Of a DNA stretch of 64,000 nt, positions 26,001 to 35,573 are shown piece by piece. The stretch's first letter is position 1, and every line of letters starts with the position of its first letter. The notes under the pieces are model-generated. The model was not told the origin of the DNA. It searched no databases and saw only the letters and a list, made by a program, of their open reading frames with translations. Position numbers and translations under genes: made by a program. This DNA is from Polyangiaceae bacterium (lineage in GTDB: Bacteria; Myxococcota_A; Polyangia; Polyangiales; Polyangiaceae), in NCBI GenBank assembly GCA_025353725.1, contig JANXOF010000038.1, forward strand, positions 1 through 64,000, given 5' to 3'.

Positions 26001-29000
26001 CATCGCCCGAGATCCCGCGGCCCCACAGTCGGCGCTTGCACGGATGACCGCCTTCGATCACGGAGGCGGCTGCGCGGAACGATCGATCGCCGAATAAGAG
26101 TGCAGAATACAGTTTTTGAACGGCCGGCATGGCCTCGGGAGCGAGCTTCGCACGTGAAAGGCGCCTCGTGCTCTCCTGCTCGGCGTCGCGAAACGCCCAA
26201 CGGAGCGTATGCATCGAGCCGTATCGTCGGGCGAGCTCCAGTGCAGCCGCGCGTGTCCGCGCAACGCTCGTGATGAACGCGAGTGTTACGGTTTCATTCG
26301 GCTCGAGCACGACCCGCGCGGTGAGGCTGAGGATAGGGTCGAGCACCGTGCCGATATGCCCCACGGGTACCGCGCCTCGCGCCAGCAACGACGCCGGCGC
26401 CTGCGGGGTACCACCGCGTCCGAAGAACGCGCCGCGGTCCGTCTCGTACCTTATAAAGGTAACGCTCGACCCGTCGCTGACGAGGCGGTGCACCAGCACG
26501 GCACGCTCGTCGGACGCTGACCGCGGCCGACGCATGAAAAGCAGACCGTCCATGTCCGCAAGGAACTCACTCTCGACGAACAGCCTAGCGAATGCCGGGT
26601 GCGTTGCCGCTTGGGCGGTCGGCAACAGCACGGGCTCGCCCGCACTTGTGACCGTGATTCGACGCGTGCGGTCGGTTTCGTTGTGCAAGGTGAGCTGCCG
26701 GATCTCAACGTCATCGGCCGGGGCAATGGTGACGTCGAGCCTTACCGACAGCCCCTCCCCACGCTGATGAAATTCGACCTTATGGGCAGCGTACGTCGTC
26801 CGGCTTTGCTCCGAAATGGCGCGCCAGAGGTTGCCTGAGTCGTCGTCGCGCAGGTACGTCCACAGGCCGTCGACGTCCCCGACGATGTCGGGCTCATAGC
26901 GCGTGAGCGCAAGGCCTTCCCAGCGCAGCCCTCCGCCGCCTGAGCGCGTTACAATGCTCGAGAGCCGGCCGTTCCCAAGCACAAAGGCTTGAGGGCGCCC
27001 GTGCGCTTCGGGTACCCACGGCGGACTTAGGGCGCCGGTAGGTTTGTGCAGCGGCGCTGGAGGTCCGTTCGCGAGCTCCGCGCTCGGCCATTCGGTCGGT
27101 GATGTGACGGGTGCGCGCTCGTTCAGCAGAAGCTCCCCGGCTTCAACTTGCCTGTCGGCGTGAAAACGCCGAACCATCACTTGGTCATTGAGAAGGTTGT
27201 TGATGGCGACCAGCGCCATCCCTTGATGGTGTGCCATGTACGATCGGACGACAGTGTACGAACGGCCGTCCGGCGCACGATCGGCATCCACGTCCAACGC
27301 CTCGAAAAAGCCGTATTTGCCAAGCATTCCCAACGCTTCAAAGTGCTCGATGTTTTCGAGTACGGCCCGTGGCCTTATCGAAACAGCAAGAAGCGAGGCA
27401 TACGGTGCTACGACGCGATCATCTTCGAGGCCTCGCTTGAATCCAAGTCCAGGCACGCCAAAAGATTGGTATTGATAGGTCTGGTTCGCGTCGAGCCGAG
27501 CGTAAGCAGACTCTGAGACTCCCCATGGCGTGCCGGTCTTCTTGCCGTGAGCGATGTGAGCCTCGACCACAAGCTCGCAGCTACGCGCGAGCAGCGTTCC
27601 CTCTTGGCTGCGCATAAGAAGAGAGGGCATGAGGTACTCGAACATCGTGCCGCCCCATGAAAGGAGAGTCGGTCCTGAGTCGGAGTAAGTCATAGGCCTT
27701 CCGAGAGTGGCCCAATGGGATTCTGGAACGTCGCCTTTTACGATGGCGAGGTAACTTGCGAGTCGTGCCTCCGAGGCCAAAAGATCGTAGTGGTGCCCAT
27801 CGAGTTGGTCTTGAGTCGCGTCATAGCCGATATAAAAAAGCTTTCGTTCGCTGTCATATAGAAGCGAAAAGTCCATTTTTGCGACTTCTTCCTCAGCGTC
27901 TCGTGCGAGCGCGAGCAAGTCGTCGATAAGTCTTTGAGCATGCGAAACGGACCGCTCCAGTGCCTCTTTCAGGCGTTGCGCGGAGAGCTTTGCCTCGGTG
28001 TCGAGGTCGAGGGTATCTGCCTCCCAGCGCTCAAGTGCTGTAAGAAGGGTTCTGGCCACCTCGGGTATCTCCCGTAGCGTCACGCCTCCGGCGAGCGTCA
28101 GTGCCCGGACAGGAAGCTCGAAGCTCAGGGCGAGCCAAGGGACGAGAATTTCGAGCTCGCGTCGCATCTGTCTTACTTGATGATGGGCCTGATCCATCGA
28201 TGAGCGAAGCCGGTGAAGCGTGTCCGGGTCGCGATGCAGCGTGCCTCGTTCGAGCATAACGAGCAGAGCCGCGTCGAGTTCGGCAAACATGTCGTCGCAG
28301 AGCACGCGGAAGCGCTCGTAGGACGCATGGGGCTCCGCGCGACCCACGTCGACGGAGAGCTTCATGCGAGCAAGGATAGTTCGAAGCGCATCCGCATCGG
28401 CGTCGTGCACCGGATCCAAGCTTTCTTCCAGATGCGCGAGCGCGTCGGCGAGTCCTTCCCAGCTCGCCGCCCGACATAGAGGCGCGTCGAGGATGCCGCA
28501 GCAGCCTTCCTTGAGCGCGAGAAGGCAGCCCGCAAAGTTTCCGCTGTCGACGGTGGACACATAGCGTGGCAAAAGCGGTTGAAGATTTTTCGTTTCATAC
28601 CAATTGAGGAGGTGCCCTCGATAGTGCTCGAGGCGTTTGATACTCGTAAACGCACTCCGGACGCGAAGCGCGAGCTCGGTCGGACCCACGTAGCCGAGGT
28701 CGTAGGCTGCGAGAGTAGATAAAAGCATCATTCCAATATTGGTCGGAGAAGTGCGGTGCGCGGTTTGCTCCCGTGGCTCTTCCTGGTAATTGTCTATCGG
28801 AAGCCATTGATCGTTTGGTCCGACGAAAACATCAAAAAAGTGCCATGTGCGCCGCGCGAGCAGGCGAAGCTTTTGACGCTCGGACGGCTGCAACGGCGAC
28901 GGCGTCGAAACCACCGGCAAGCTCACCACCCGAGCGATTTCAGGGGCGATGGTCCACAGGGCGATGAGAGGTAGCGCAACGTAAAGCGACGCCGGCCTTA

Positions 29001-31626
29001 TCCAGGCGATAAGGCCACCGCACGCGAGGGCTACGACCACCGAAATGCGCATCGCGCGCCACATGAGCGCTCGCGGCGACTGCGAGCGGAGTGCGAAAGC
29101 CGTATGTGCAGCCGACGTCCACTGGAGCAGGTGTTTGCGCGTGATTATCGTCCGAATGGCGACACGCACGACAGCGTCGACCACGACTACGGCTTCATGG
29201 GCGAGAAAGGCGACGGCGAGGAGGCCGCGTACGAGATGGGTTGAGCGTCGCCCCCGGTCGCTCAGCAGCGACGGTAGGCTCTGCAGAAGCACGATGCCAA
29301 GGGCGCCCATCGTCCACGGAAGAGCCCCTCCGGGCAGCACGGTAAATCCGAGTACGAGAGTCACAAAAAGGATGGGGCTCGCAAGGCTGCGACGGAGATT
29401 GTCGAAGATCTTCCAACGATCGATGACCGTAAGCTTGGTCGTGACTTTTTCGCCGCTGGCCGAGGGGACCCGCGCGAAAAGCCATGGTAGAAGTTGCCAG
29501 TCGCCTCGCACCCAGCGGTGCATACGCTGAGCATAGGCCACGTAGTTCGAGGGATAATCCTCGAACAAGACGATATCCGTTGCAAGTGCCGTTCGCCCGT
29601 GAATGCCCTCAAACAGGTCGTGACTGGTTAATGCGTTTTCTGGGACACGGCCTTCGACACTCCGTGTAAAGGAATCGACATGGTAGATTCCTTTACCAAC
29701 GTAGATGCCAGCGCCAAAAAGGTCTTGGTAGGTTTCGGAGACCGCGTGCGTATAGATGTCGAATCCGACATTGCCCGAAAAGAGACGAGCAAAGAGAGTT
29801 GCTCGTTCGCTCGTTGGAGATATTTCGATGCGCGGCTGAACAATCGAATAGCCGGTGACTAGTTTGCCCGTGCTTTCGTGAAATACGGGTTGATTTAGCG
29901 GGTGCGCGAGCAGCCCCACGAGGCGACGGGCAGTTCCGATCGGAAGTTGAGTGTCGCTGTCGACGGTGAGGACGTACGTTATATTGCGCAACGCATCTTC
30001 GTTCCCCACGTGAAGCGAGAAGCTTGTGTCCTTCGCCCCGCGGAGCAGGCGATTGAGCTCTTCTAGCTTTCCGCGCTTTCGCTCCCAGCCCATGAAGCGT
30101 TCCTCGGAGGCGTTCCACTGGGGCGTTCGATGTAAGAGGTGAAAGGGCCCGTGCTTGTCTCGGCCATGCCGTGCGTTGAGGTTTTCGATCCCTTGTGAGG
30201 TGGCGTCGAGAAGTTCTTCGATATTATTTCTTGTTACGGAGTCAATACTGTCTGTCAATAGCGCAAATTGAATAGACGGATCACTGTTAGATATATAGTG
30301 GAGCTCGATTTGCCGCAGCATTGACTCCACGTCTTCGCTGCGTCCGAGGAGAGTCGGTATGACGACAAGGGTACGAAGATCCTCCGGAAGTCCCTTGGAA
30401 AAATCGAGTTTTGGTAGTCCTTGGGGTAGGAGGAGGCGAGCAAGTATCCACTGCGACAGCGTTACGGACACGATCGAGAAGGGAAATAGCGCTGCGACTA
30501 TGCTAAGCGCTGCACCGCCAAACCCTACGCCTGAAATCGCAAGGTATAAGGCGAGAAGAACCAACGGTCCGCTCGTCATGGCCGCCAGACTGAAGAGGTA
30601 GAAGAACGTGGGGTGACGCCTTAGCGCACGCCGAATTCGTTCCATACCTCGCGGCGTGTACTTTACTTGACTTTCGAGTAAGTGCTTCCCGTCGCCGATA
30701 AGGTAGTAGCCGACATGACTCAGACGTGAGTCTGGTGAACTATTCTGAGCTAGGCGCACCGCACACCGAGCCACTTCGGGTTCGGTACGATTGGTATCCC
30801 AGGCGAGTGACTCGACCGATTTCCGATAGAAATCGCAAGTTTCAAAGTCCATCGTCGCGTAGACACGCGCGGGGTCTTCGAGTAAAATCGATTCGACGTG
30901 ACTCATTTTTGAAAAAAAATGTTTCCAGTCGACTTCGGACATTAAACGTAACGCGCGAATTGCTTTTTCTATCGCGAGCCCGGCTTTGAGCGATGAGGTT
31001 GCGGCGCTCGCCGTAGCGGTTTCACTCGGCGCACCCCGGCGCAAGAGAACGCGTTCGAGACGACCGTGAACCGGGACGTTCAGGGCTTCGAGCGAGTCAA
31101 TGAGCCCATCAATCAGCGAAGCGCGGAGCATCGTGGGAAACGCCCAAAGCTCTGCGATTGTCAGAGGTGACACGGTCTGATAGGCCTCCACGAAACTTTG
31201 CGTTTCGGTGAGAGTCATCGCCACGATGCTCCTACCCACCAGGGCACGAGCTAGCGCTTGGACACGTGGGGAGCCCTTGTCTTTGCCGTGGGCGAGGTGC
31301 GGTAAATGTCTAACAAATCCGGGCGGTAAGTCATGAGTCAACTCTCTCGCGACGCGCCGAATGAGATAGTAGTTATCTAGAAACCATTCCGCTGCTTTTT
31401 GGAGGGCCGCGTCCCCTTGCGTGAGCTCGCGTGGCGCAAGATACCTGCGTGCACGTTCGAGAGATCGCGCAACGCGCGAAGGGAAGAGGTCGGGGAGCGG
31501 GGCGCGCGTGATTTCGGTCCTGACCAGGCCATGGCTCACATGCCCTGCCGCAACTTCTGTGGCCTCCCGTATGAGTTCCGAGGGGGGGAGGGTGTCTTCC
31601 GGCGCAAGCTTTGCCACCGCCGCCAT
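23059..31626 (-). CDS. ndvB: Cyclic beta-1,2-glucan synthase (NdvB/ChvB type)
   Basis: A giant inner-membrane enzyme of 2855 residues, the normal NdvB length (about 2830-2870). In order it has a helical N-terminal region and a membrane pair near residue 400. The GT84 glucosyltransferase follows ('VLTVDSDTQLPIG', 'HDLFEGIHGRTAL', 'HRWVRGDWQLLPW'), then membrane helices near 780-920. Next come a glycoamylase-like domain ('SPTNIGMMLLSTLAAYDLGY'), two beta-sandwich blocks, and a GH94 phosphorylase-like domain with 'MGDGDWNDGMN' carrying the catalytic Asp. It makes osmoregulatory cyclic glucan in the periplasm. The ATG at 31626 overlaps the upstream stress-protein stop as TGATG. Stretches near 30.2-30.9 kb are A+T-richer, hinting at transfer. 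Confidence 0.96.
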   Translation of the reverse strand: MAAVAKLAPEDTLPPSELIREATEVAAGHVSHGLVRTEITRAPLPDLFPSRVARSLERARRYLAPRELTQGDAALQKAAEWFLDNYYLIRRVARELTHDLPPGFVRHLPHLAHGKDKGSPRVQALARALVGRSIVAMTLTETQSFVEAYQTVSPLTIAELWAFPTMLRASLIDGLIDSLEALNVPVHGRLERVLLRRGAPSETATASAATSSLKAGLAIEKAIRALRLMSEVDWKHFFSKMSHVESILLEDPARVYATMDFETCDFYRKSVESLAWDTNRTEPEVARCAVRLAQNSSPDSRLSHVGYYLIGDGKHLLESQVKYTPRGMERIRRALRRHPTFFYLFSLAAMTSGPLVLLALYLAISGVGFGGAALSIVAALFPFSIVSVTLSQWILARLLLPQGLPKLDFSKGLPEDLRTLVVIPTLLGRSEDVESMLRQIELHYISNSDPSIQFALLTDSIDSVTRNNIEELLDATSQGIENLNARHGRDKHGPFHLLHRTPQWNASEERFMGWERKRGKLEELNRLLRGAKDTSFSLHVGNEDALRNITYVLTVDSDTQLPIGTARRLVGLLAHPLNQPVFHESTGKLVTGYSIVQPRIEISPTSERATLFARLFSGNVGFDIYTHAVSETYQDLFGAGIYVGKGIYHVDSFTRSVEGRVPENALTSHDLFEGIHGRTALATDIVLFEDYPSNYVAYAQRMHRWVRGDWQLLPWLFARVPSASGEKVTTKLTVIDRWKIFDNLRRSLASPILFVTLVLGFTVLPGGALPWTMGALGIVLLQSLPSLLSDRGRRSTHLVRGLLAVAFLAHEAVVVVDAVVRVAIRTIITRKHLLQWTSAAHTAFALRSQSPRALMWRAMRISVVVALACGGLIAWIRPASLYVALPLIALWTIAPEIARVVSLPVVSTPSPLQPSERQKLRLLARRTWHFFDVFVGPNDQWLPIDNYQEEPREQTAHRTSPTNIGMMLLSTLAAYDLGYVGPTELALRVRSAFTSIKRLEHYRGHLLNWYETKNLQPLLPRYVSTVDSGNFAGCLLALKEGCCGILDAPLCRAASWEGLADALAHLEESLDPVHDADADALRTILARMKLSVDVGRAEPHASYERFRVLCDDMFAELDAALLVMLERGTLHRDPDTLHRLRSSMDQAHHQVRQMRRELEILVPWLALSFELPVRALTLAGGVTLREIPEVARTLLTALERWEADTLDLDTEAKLSAQRLKEALERSVSHAQRLIDDLLALARDAEEEVAKMDFSLLYDSERKLFYIGYDATQDQLDGHHYDLLASEARLASYLAIVKGDVPESHWATLGRPMTYSDSGPTLLSWGGTMFEYLMPSLLMRSQEGTLLARSCELVVEAHIAHGKKTGTPWGVSESAYARLDANQTYQYQSFGVPGLGFKRGLEDDRVVAPYASLLAVSIRPRAVLENIEHFEALGMLGKYGFFEALDVDADRAPDGRSYTVVRSYMAHHQGMALVAINNLLNDQVMVRRFHADRQVEAGELLLNERAPVTSPTEWPSAELANGPPAPLHKPTGALSPPWVPEAHGRPQAFVLGNGRLSSIVTRSGGGGLRWEGLALTRYEPDIVGDVDGLWTYLRDDDSGNLWRAISEQSRTTYAAHKVEFHQRGEGLSVRLDVTIAPADDVEIRQLTLHNETDRTRRITVTSAGEPVLLPTAQAATHPAFARLFVESEFLADMDGLLFMRRPRSASDERAVLVHRLVSDGSSVTFIRYETDRGAFFGRGGTPQAPASLLARGAVPVGHIGTVLDPILSLTARVVLEPNETVTLAFITSVARTRAAALELARRYGSMHTLRWAFRDAEQESTRRLSRAKLAPEAMPAVQKLYSALLFGDRSFRAAASVIEGGHPCKRRLWGRGISGDDPIVLIHVDDPEAPLLRETIAAQRYLRSCGVRFDIVLVDPQASGYVTDGPGTLRSVLGQCQVSEWIDRHGGIFIVAADQVPQGEQVHLEASARVVLNTHDVSLDARMSMPLHGTDSRARSPQLPRLEPTRAVEALPGKVSRAPGLFDNGQGGFSRDGSEYLMTIRPGHPTPAPWSNVLSNPTFGCLVSESSLGSTWSINAGENRLTPWRNDPVFDTPSEALYLRDEETAAVWSPTPLPAGSDAETLVRHGVGYTTYTRESHGLVQELTVFVPPDATLKVIRLRLENKLTRHRRITATYYAEWVLGSLRLEQRPYIVSEFDPANACLLATCHWNLDFGNRVAFLASERDAHGFTADRAEFLGRSGDYARPEALGRWGLSSNTDAGVDPCAALQVHLELPPGERVETHFVLGQASSRDEARACVSKFRSGSAVDAAWTALGIFWDEKLGTIRVKTPEPAMDLMLNRWLLYQTLSARLFGRTGFYQSSGAFGYRDQLQDVMALLHGAPELARAQIIEAAKHQFEEGDVLHWWHPPAGRGVRTHCSDDLAWLPFVTAEYVSATGDASILEDSLPFLSGKELEVGEHDRYAEFSVSKTSGSLFEHCRRALERASTRGRHGLPLMGDGDWNDGMNAVGAEGRGESVWLGWFLCATMNRFASLCELRGETKEGGRWRDRSTTLRQSIEEHGWDGAWYLRAFHDDGSRVGSAKERECRIDSIAQSWAVLSEAFSPAPLQTAFQTTTSRARLAVHAADDNLVREAERLVLLLAPPFDRTRHDPGYIRAYPPGIRENGGQYTHAATWLGWAYAALGDGERATRLFRLLNPILRAQSSEDMQHYRVEPYVLAGDIYGASPWVGRGGWTWYTGAAAWMWRLGVEGILGLKKEAGDLRIDPCIPPTWNGFEAWIRVGSNDVHIVVENPDGVSGGIRAVTLDGTPLPSNLLRLDANLKGTREIRVRLGSPALVSRANPKAPDEERVREGGGDSA

Positions 31627-32741
31627 CAAATGCCTTCTGGAAAGGATGCGCGCAGCGCCGGAGCACGCCAGTCTTGAGTCTCGCCGCAGGGCTCGGGCTC
31701 GCGCAGGTCTTGAAGGACCATTAACGGCACGAGTGCGTGCGTGAGGAGGTGTGCCGTAATGCTCCCGCAGGTCAACGACGGGTTGCAGGTCGACCCGTGT
31801 GCGGACACCACGATAAGGTCGCTTCGCTCTGCCTCGGAGAGCTCGAGTAACGATTGACGTTCATCGGCGCTCCGAATGACCCTCCCGCGCGCTGATACTC
31901 CCTCACGCTTCATTTGAGCGGTCAAGCCTTCCAAGTAGCCCGCCCCGGTTCTCTCGAGCCGGGTAGCCAGGGCTTGGGCGACCTCGAAATCTCCCCCCGA
32001 CCGAAGTATGGCTGTAGGCACAGGTTCGCGTACGACGAACGCGAGCAACAGCTCGGCGCCGTGGGACTTCGCGAGGCGCACGGCGGTTGGCAAAACGCTC
32101 TCGGCTCTCCGCGAGCCATCGAGAGGAATCAGGATTCGCGTAAGCGCGGCGTCGGCGTGAAGTGGCGACTTTCGCACGATAAGGACCGACCCTCGGGCGA
32201 TGGCAAGTACCTGCTGCACGGTGCTTCCAAGGTTCCACCGCGCGGCTCCGTGCTCGCCTTGACTGCCGAGAATGGTGAGGTCTGCGTCGAGTTCGCGCGC
32301 TACAGCGGTGATGCGTTCGGCCGGATGGCCTTGCTCGAGCCTTGTATCAACGTGCTGCTGTAATTCTTTCGCGGCTGCTCGTTGGAGCGTCTCAAGGTAA
32401 GCCAGCGCTTCTTGGCGTGCCGCCTCCCAATCGAGTACATCCGTCGCGGGAAGGCCCGAACGTTCATACGCTGGCTGCATCACGTGGACGAGCGTCAACG
32501 CGCCACCAAGACTCTTTGCGAGTGTGATGGCGTGGCGCATGCACGGGTCCGAGAACGCCGAACGGTCAATACACACGAGAATTCGGTGAATCGCGCGGCC
32601 GGCCTGGCCGAGCGGTGCCGACGCGGACGCAGCCCGCGGAACGTGGAGAGGTCGTGGCTTAGAACTTTCGGCGAGACTGCCCATTGGAATGGTGGCGCAA
32701 TTCAAGAAGCCTGCCACCGCACGAAACCACGGTTTAAGCAC
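31626..32741 (-). CDS. Tandem universal stress protein
   Basis: A 371-residue cytoplasmic protein with two UspA domains. The first has 'RILVCIDRSAFSDPCM', 'DLTILGSQGEHG' and 'SVLIVRKS'. The second has 'RILIPLDGSRRAESV' and 'DLIVVSAHGST'. The Gly-rich stretches that bind ATP in UspA are partly kept. It is the first gene of an operon with ndvB (TGATG overlap), so it may modulate glucan synthesis or share its stress signal. GTG at 32741 gives the longest form; an ATG at 32684 ('MGSLAESS') is an alternative. Confidence 0.88.
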   Translation of the reverse strand: MLKPWFRAVAGFLNCATIPMGSLAESSKPRPLHVPRAASASAPLGQAGRAIHRILVCIDRSAFSDPCMRHAITLAKSLGGALTLVHVMQPAYERSGLPATDVLDWEAARQEALAYLETLQRAAAKELQQHVDTRLEQGHPAERITAVARELDADLTILGSQGEHGAARWNLGSTVQQVLAIARGSVLIVRKSPLHADAALTRILIPLDGSRRAESVLPTAVRLAKSHGAELLLAFVVREPVPTAILRSGGDFEVAQALATRLERTGAGYLEGLTAQMKREGVSARGRVIRSADERQSLLELSEAERSDLIVVSAHGSTCNPSLTCGSITAHLLTHALVPLMVLQDLREPEPCGETQDWRAPALRASFPEGI

Positions 32742-32936
32742 TCGCCGAGCCTCGCCGCGAGAGACCGGTTGCGTACAAACCGCCCACTCAGCATTTTCGC
32801 CTCACGTCGGCTCAACCAGCGAGCGCCGCGATAGGCTCGCCGCGGTGGGCGTGAACTTCCGTAGGTCCCAGTGTTATCCTCCTCTTGCTCTTGCTCTTGG
32901 CGGATGTCCGGCAGCTCTGGCTGCGAAGGTTGACTT

Positions 32937-33383
32937 ATGAAACATGTTATCTGTATTTTGCATATTCTAATGCTCACGACCGTCGCTTGCGCGACCAAGT
33001 CCAAGGAGCAGTCAACGTTTGGGATGGCCGTCGATTACGTCGACGGACGCCCTGGAACCGGTCTCTGCCAGACTGCAGGTTTCAGTGGAGTTACGAGTTC
33101 ACTGAAGTTGGACTTGGAAACAACGCCAGGGCCAAAGGTTTGGCTCGAGATGAGTCAAAACTTTGATGACGAGCGATCCTACGTTGTCCGGGCTTACGCG
33201 GAGAGCGTAGACGAGCACTTAGCTTTGGTGCCAAACTCGCGAGAAGAGCTCTTCGAGCGTCGCTACGACGAGGCTTTTGGAATTTTGGGGAAAACGGACA
33301 CTTTTGAGGTTCTGTTCGACGGCAAGCGCTACAAGTTTACGGCGGAGGGGCTGCCCGGTAAGGCTGCGTGTCCCAACATTTGA
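32937..33383 (+). CDS. Small hypothetical lipoprotein
   Basis: A 148-residue protein from ATG 32937 with signal 'VICILHILMLTTVAC' and a lipobox Cys. The mature domain reads 'VDYVDGRPGTGLCQTAGFSG' and 'WLEMSQNFDDERSYVVRAYA', a beta-rich fold with two more Cys. No family is recognised. It is followed by a GC-rich hairpin. Confidence 0.65.
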   Translation: MKHVICILHILMLTTVACATKSKEQSTFGMAVDYVDGRPGTGLCQTAGFSGVTSSLKLDLETTPGPKVWLEMSQNFDDERSYVVRAYAESVDEHLALVPNSREELFERRYDEAFGILGKTDTFEVLFDGKRYKFTAEGLPGKAACPNI

Positions 33384-33682
33384 CGTCGAGCTGCCGCACG
33401 GCGGCGTTCGCCGCCGATTAGACGTCAACGCAAGCCAACCCGTGCCTTGCACGCGTGGCATAGGAGGTGCTGCCGCGGGCCAACTCCGCGAACGTGCTTT
33501 CGGAGGCAACGCGAAGCCTCAGCGTAACCGGTCACGCTCTACATTGAACCGCACGGCGATGAGTCGCCCCCGGTTGACTCAGGCTTTGGCGAGCATCGTT
33601 TACGCGCTTCGGCTCGCGACAGCTCCTTCACACCCTTCTTCGAGTGTCGTAACGTCGCGGTACACCCGAGGGGGGCATCCTG
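33384..33682. other. Intergenic, with one GC-rich hairpin
   Basis: About 300 bp with no supported gene. A perfect inverted repeat CGGCGGCG-TT-CGCCGCCG (33400-33417), just after the lipoprotein stop, may act in termination, though no T tract follows. The rest shows no repeat or RNA gene that I recognise. Confidence 0.45.
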
Positions 33683-34729
33683 ATGTCACGAAAGCTAATC
33701 TCAAGAGGTCCGAAGGTCGGCGTTCGACTTGCGCTGAGCCGCGGCCTCTGCGTTTCTTCGGTTGTGGCGGTGACGGTTGCGGGATGCGCGGAGGGGTCCA
33801 AACCGGACCTATCGGTCCTAGAGACCGCTCGCGATCCGAGCGCTACCGAGCCGGCCGCTCCGCCTTCCGACCTTCCATCGTCGTCCGTCTCCGGTAAGGT
33901 TCCTGCCACCACGGACTCGGGTTCGCGCGACGACGAGGCCGGAGTGGCGCGTTCGGATGCTTCCGCGCAGGATCCCGCGCCGGACAGCGGCGCGGCTGAC
34001 AGCGGCGTCGTTGACAGCGGTGGTGTCGTCGCTGACGCGGCCACGCAGGTCGACAGCGGGCCGACCTCGAACGCGTGTTCGGCCGCCCTCGCTTCGATCA
34101 AGTTTGACTTCGAGGCAAGCGACCAAGGATGGTCGCACCGTCCTTCGGACAATGCGGCGAGCGACGACCCAAACTGGCCGTTTGACCCGTGGGGACGAGG
34201 GTTGGCGGCTACTGTCGCCTGTCCCGAGCGCTCGTGCTGGGCGTCTGAGCTTCTCCAGAATTATGCTCAGTGTGGACGTGGCGAGCTAACTTCCCCCCCC
34301 ATCGACTTGCATGCGTGCGCGGGTGAACGTGTGACACTCGTGTTCCGGCACGCCTTCGCGTTCTGGTCGGGCACGGTCAATCGCGAAACTTGGTACGACG
34401 GTGGCATCGTCGAAATTTCGTCGAACGACGGCGCGTCGTGGGTCGTTCCTCCCGCCGCATATCCGGGTACCGTGAAGATTCTCGGAAAGCGTAACGGTAT
34501 TGAGTGCGTGCGCGCCGACGGCTTTCATGTGCACGACAAGCCCGGCTTCACGGGCAAGCAGTACGCACCGTCGACCGTCGAAATCGACGTGCCCTCTTCG
34601 GCGCTGACATCTACGATGCGTGTTCGGTTTTCCCAGGGCTCGGGCGTCAGCACGGCGTCCAATGGACAGCAGCGCGGAGGCACCGCAGCGGGCTGGCGCG
34701 TTGATGACGTTCACTTTGTACGGAAGTAG
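33683..34729 (+). CDS. Hypothetical lipoprotein with C-terminal beta-sandwich domain
   Basis: A 348-residue protein from ATG 33683 (GAGGGG ahead). The signal 'CVSSVVAVTVAGC' ends in a lipobox. Residues 30-125 are a low-complexity Asp/Ser/Ala linker ('DSGAADSGVVDSGG'), common in myxobacterial surface lipoproteins. The C-terminal 210 residues ('FDFEASDQGWSHRPSDNAAS', 'WASELLQNYAQCGRGELTSP', 'GWRVDDVHFVRK') resemble the MAM/jelly-roll sandwich attached to secreted M6-type peptidases, without the protease. It is followed 2 nt later by the dioxygenase gene. Confidence 0.72.
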   Translation: MSRKLISRGPKVGVRLALSRGLCVSSVVAVTVAGCAEGSKPDLSVLETARDPSATEPAAPPSDLPSSSVSGKVPATTDSGSRDDEAGVARSDASAQDPAPDSGAADSGVVDSGGVVADAATQVDSGPTSNACSAALASIKFDFEASDQGWSHRPSDNAASDDPNWPFDPWGRGLAATVACPERSCWASELLQNYAQCGRGELTSPPIDLHACAGERVTLVFRHAFAFWSGTVNRETWYDGGIVEISSNDGASWVVPPAAYPGTVKILGKRNGIECVRADGFHVHDKPGFTGKQYAPSTVEIDVPSSALTSTMRVRFSQGSGVSTASNGQQRGGTAAGWRVDDVHFVRK

Positions 34730-34731
34730 TC

Positions 34732-35517
34732 ATGAGCGCAAATCAGGATACGATGCCTGTCGTCTTTATCGCGCACGGCGCGCCGCCACTGCTCGATGAC
34801 GCGTCGTGGAAGTCCGAGGTCGCGACTTGGGCCAGGGCGCTGCCTGTTCCCAAAGGGATCCTGTCCCTGTCTGCGCATTGGGAGCATCAACCGGTCGCCA
34901 TCGGAGCGACGACGCGCGTTCCCCTCATCTACGACTTTCATGGATTTCCAGAGCGCTACTACGCACTTGAGTACCCATCGCCTGGCGCGCCCGAGGTTGC
35001 GGCGCGCGTGCGTGACCTTCTTCGCGAAAGTGGCATCGCGTTTGTCGATGAGCCCTCGCGCGGGCTCGATCACGGCACGTACGTCCCGTTGATGTCGATG
35101 TTTCCCGATGCGGATATTCCAGTCCTCCAGGTCTCTCTGCCCGGGCTCGATCCGAAGGCGCTTTACGCGCTCGGTCGTGCCCTTTCGCCGCTGCGCGGTG
35201 AGGGCGTGCTGATCGCCGCGAGCGGGTTTCTCACGCACAACATGCGAAGCCTTAGCGAACGAATGACGCCCGCCTGGGCGCACGAATTCGACGCATGGGT
35301 TGCCGAGGTGCTTCTGCGCGGTGACGTCGACGCGCTCGTGGACTTCCACGGGCGGGCTCCTGCCGCGCGCCTCGCACACCCTCGCGAGGAGCACTTTGCG
35401 CCCGTCATCGCCGCGGCGGCGGCAGCGATGAGCCGCGTCGGCAAAGTGACATTCCCTATCGCCGGATTTTGGAGCTTGGCGCCGTCGTTCTCACGTCGAA
35501 CTGTCCAGTTCGGTTAA
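34732..35517 (+). CDS. ygiD: LigB-type extradiol dioxygenase (YgiD/DODA family)
   Basis: A 261-residue cytoplasmic non-haem iron (or zinc) enzyme. It has 'FIAHGAPPLLDD' (metal His), 'ILSLSAHWEH' (second His), 'RGLDHGTYVPLMSMFP' and 'LIAASGFLTHNMRS', the DODA family layout. Relatives open catechol rings such as DOPA. The natural substrate is unknown. It starts 2 nt after the lipoprotein stop and is probably in the same transcript. The gene ends at a bidirectional terminator. Confidence 0.9.
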   Translation: MSANQDTMPVVFIAHGAPPLLDDASWKSEVATWARALPVPKGILSLSAHWEHQPVAIGATTRVPLIYDFHGFPERYYALEYPSPGAPEVAARVRDLLRESGIAFVDEPSRGLDHGTYVPLMSMFPDADIPVLQVSLPGLDPKALYALGRALSPLRGEGVLIAASGFLTHNMRSLSERMTPAWAHEFDAWVAEVLLRGDVDALVDFHGRAPAARLAHPREEHFAPVIAAAAAAMSRVGKVTFPIAGFWSLAPSFSRRTVQFG

Positions 35518-35520
35518 CCT

Positions 35521-35551
35521 CTCCCCCCAGCGCGTGAAGCGCGAGGGGGAG
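35521..35551. terminator. Bidirectional hairpin terminator between dioxygenase and valS
   Basis: CTCCCCC...GCGCG pairs with CGCGC...GGGGGAG around a TGAA loop, with one mismatch. It lies between two convergent genes, so it can end both. Confidence 0.6.
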
Positions 35552-35573
35552 CTTGAACCGAAGGCGACCGCTT

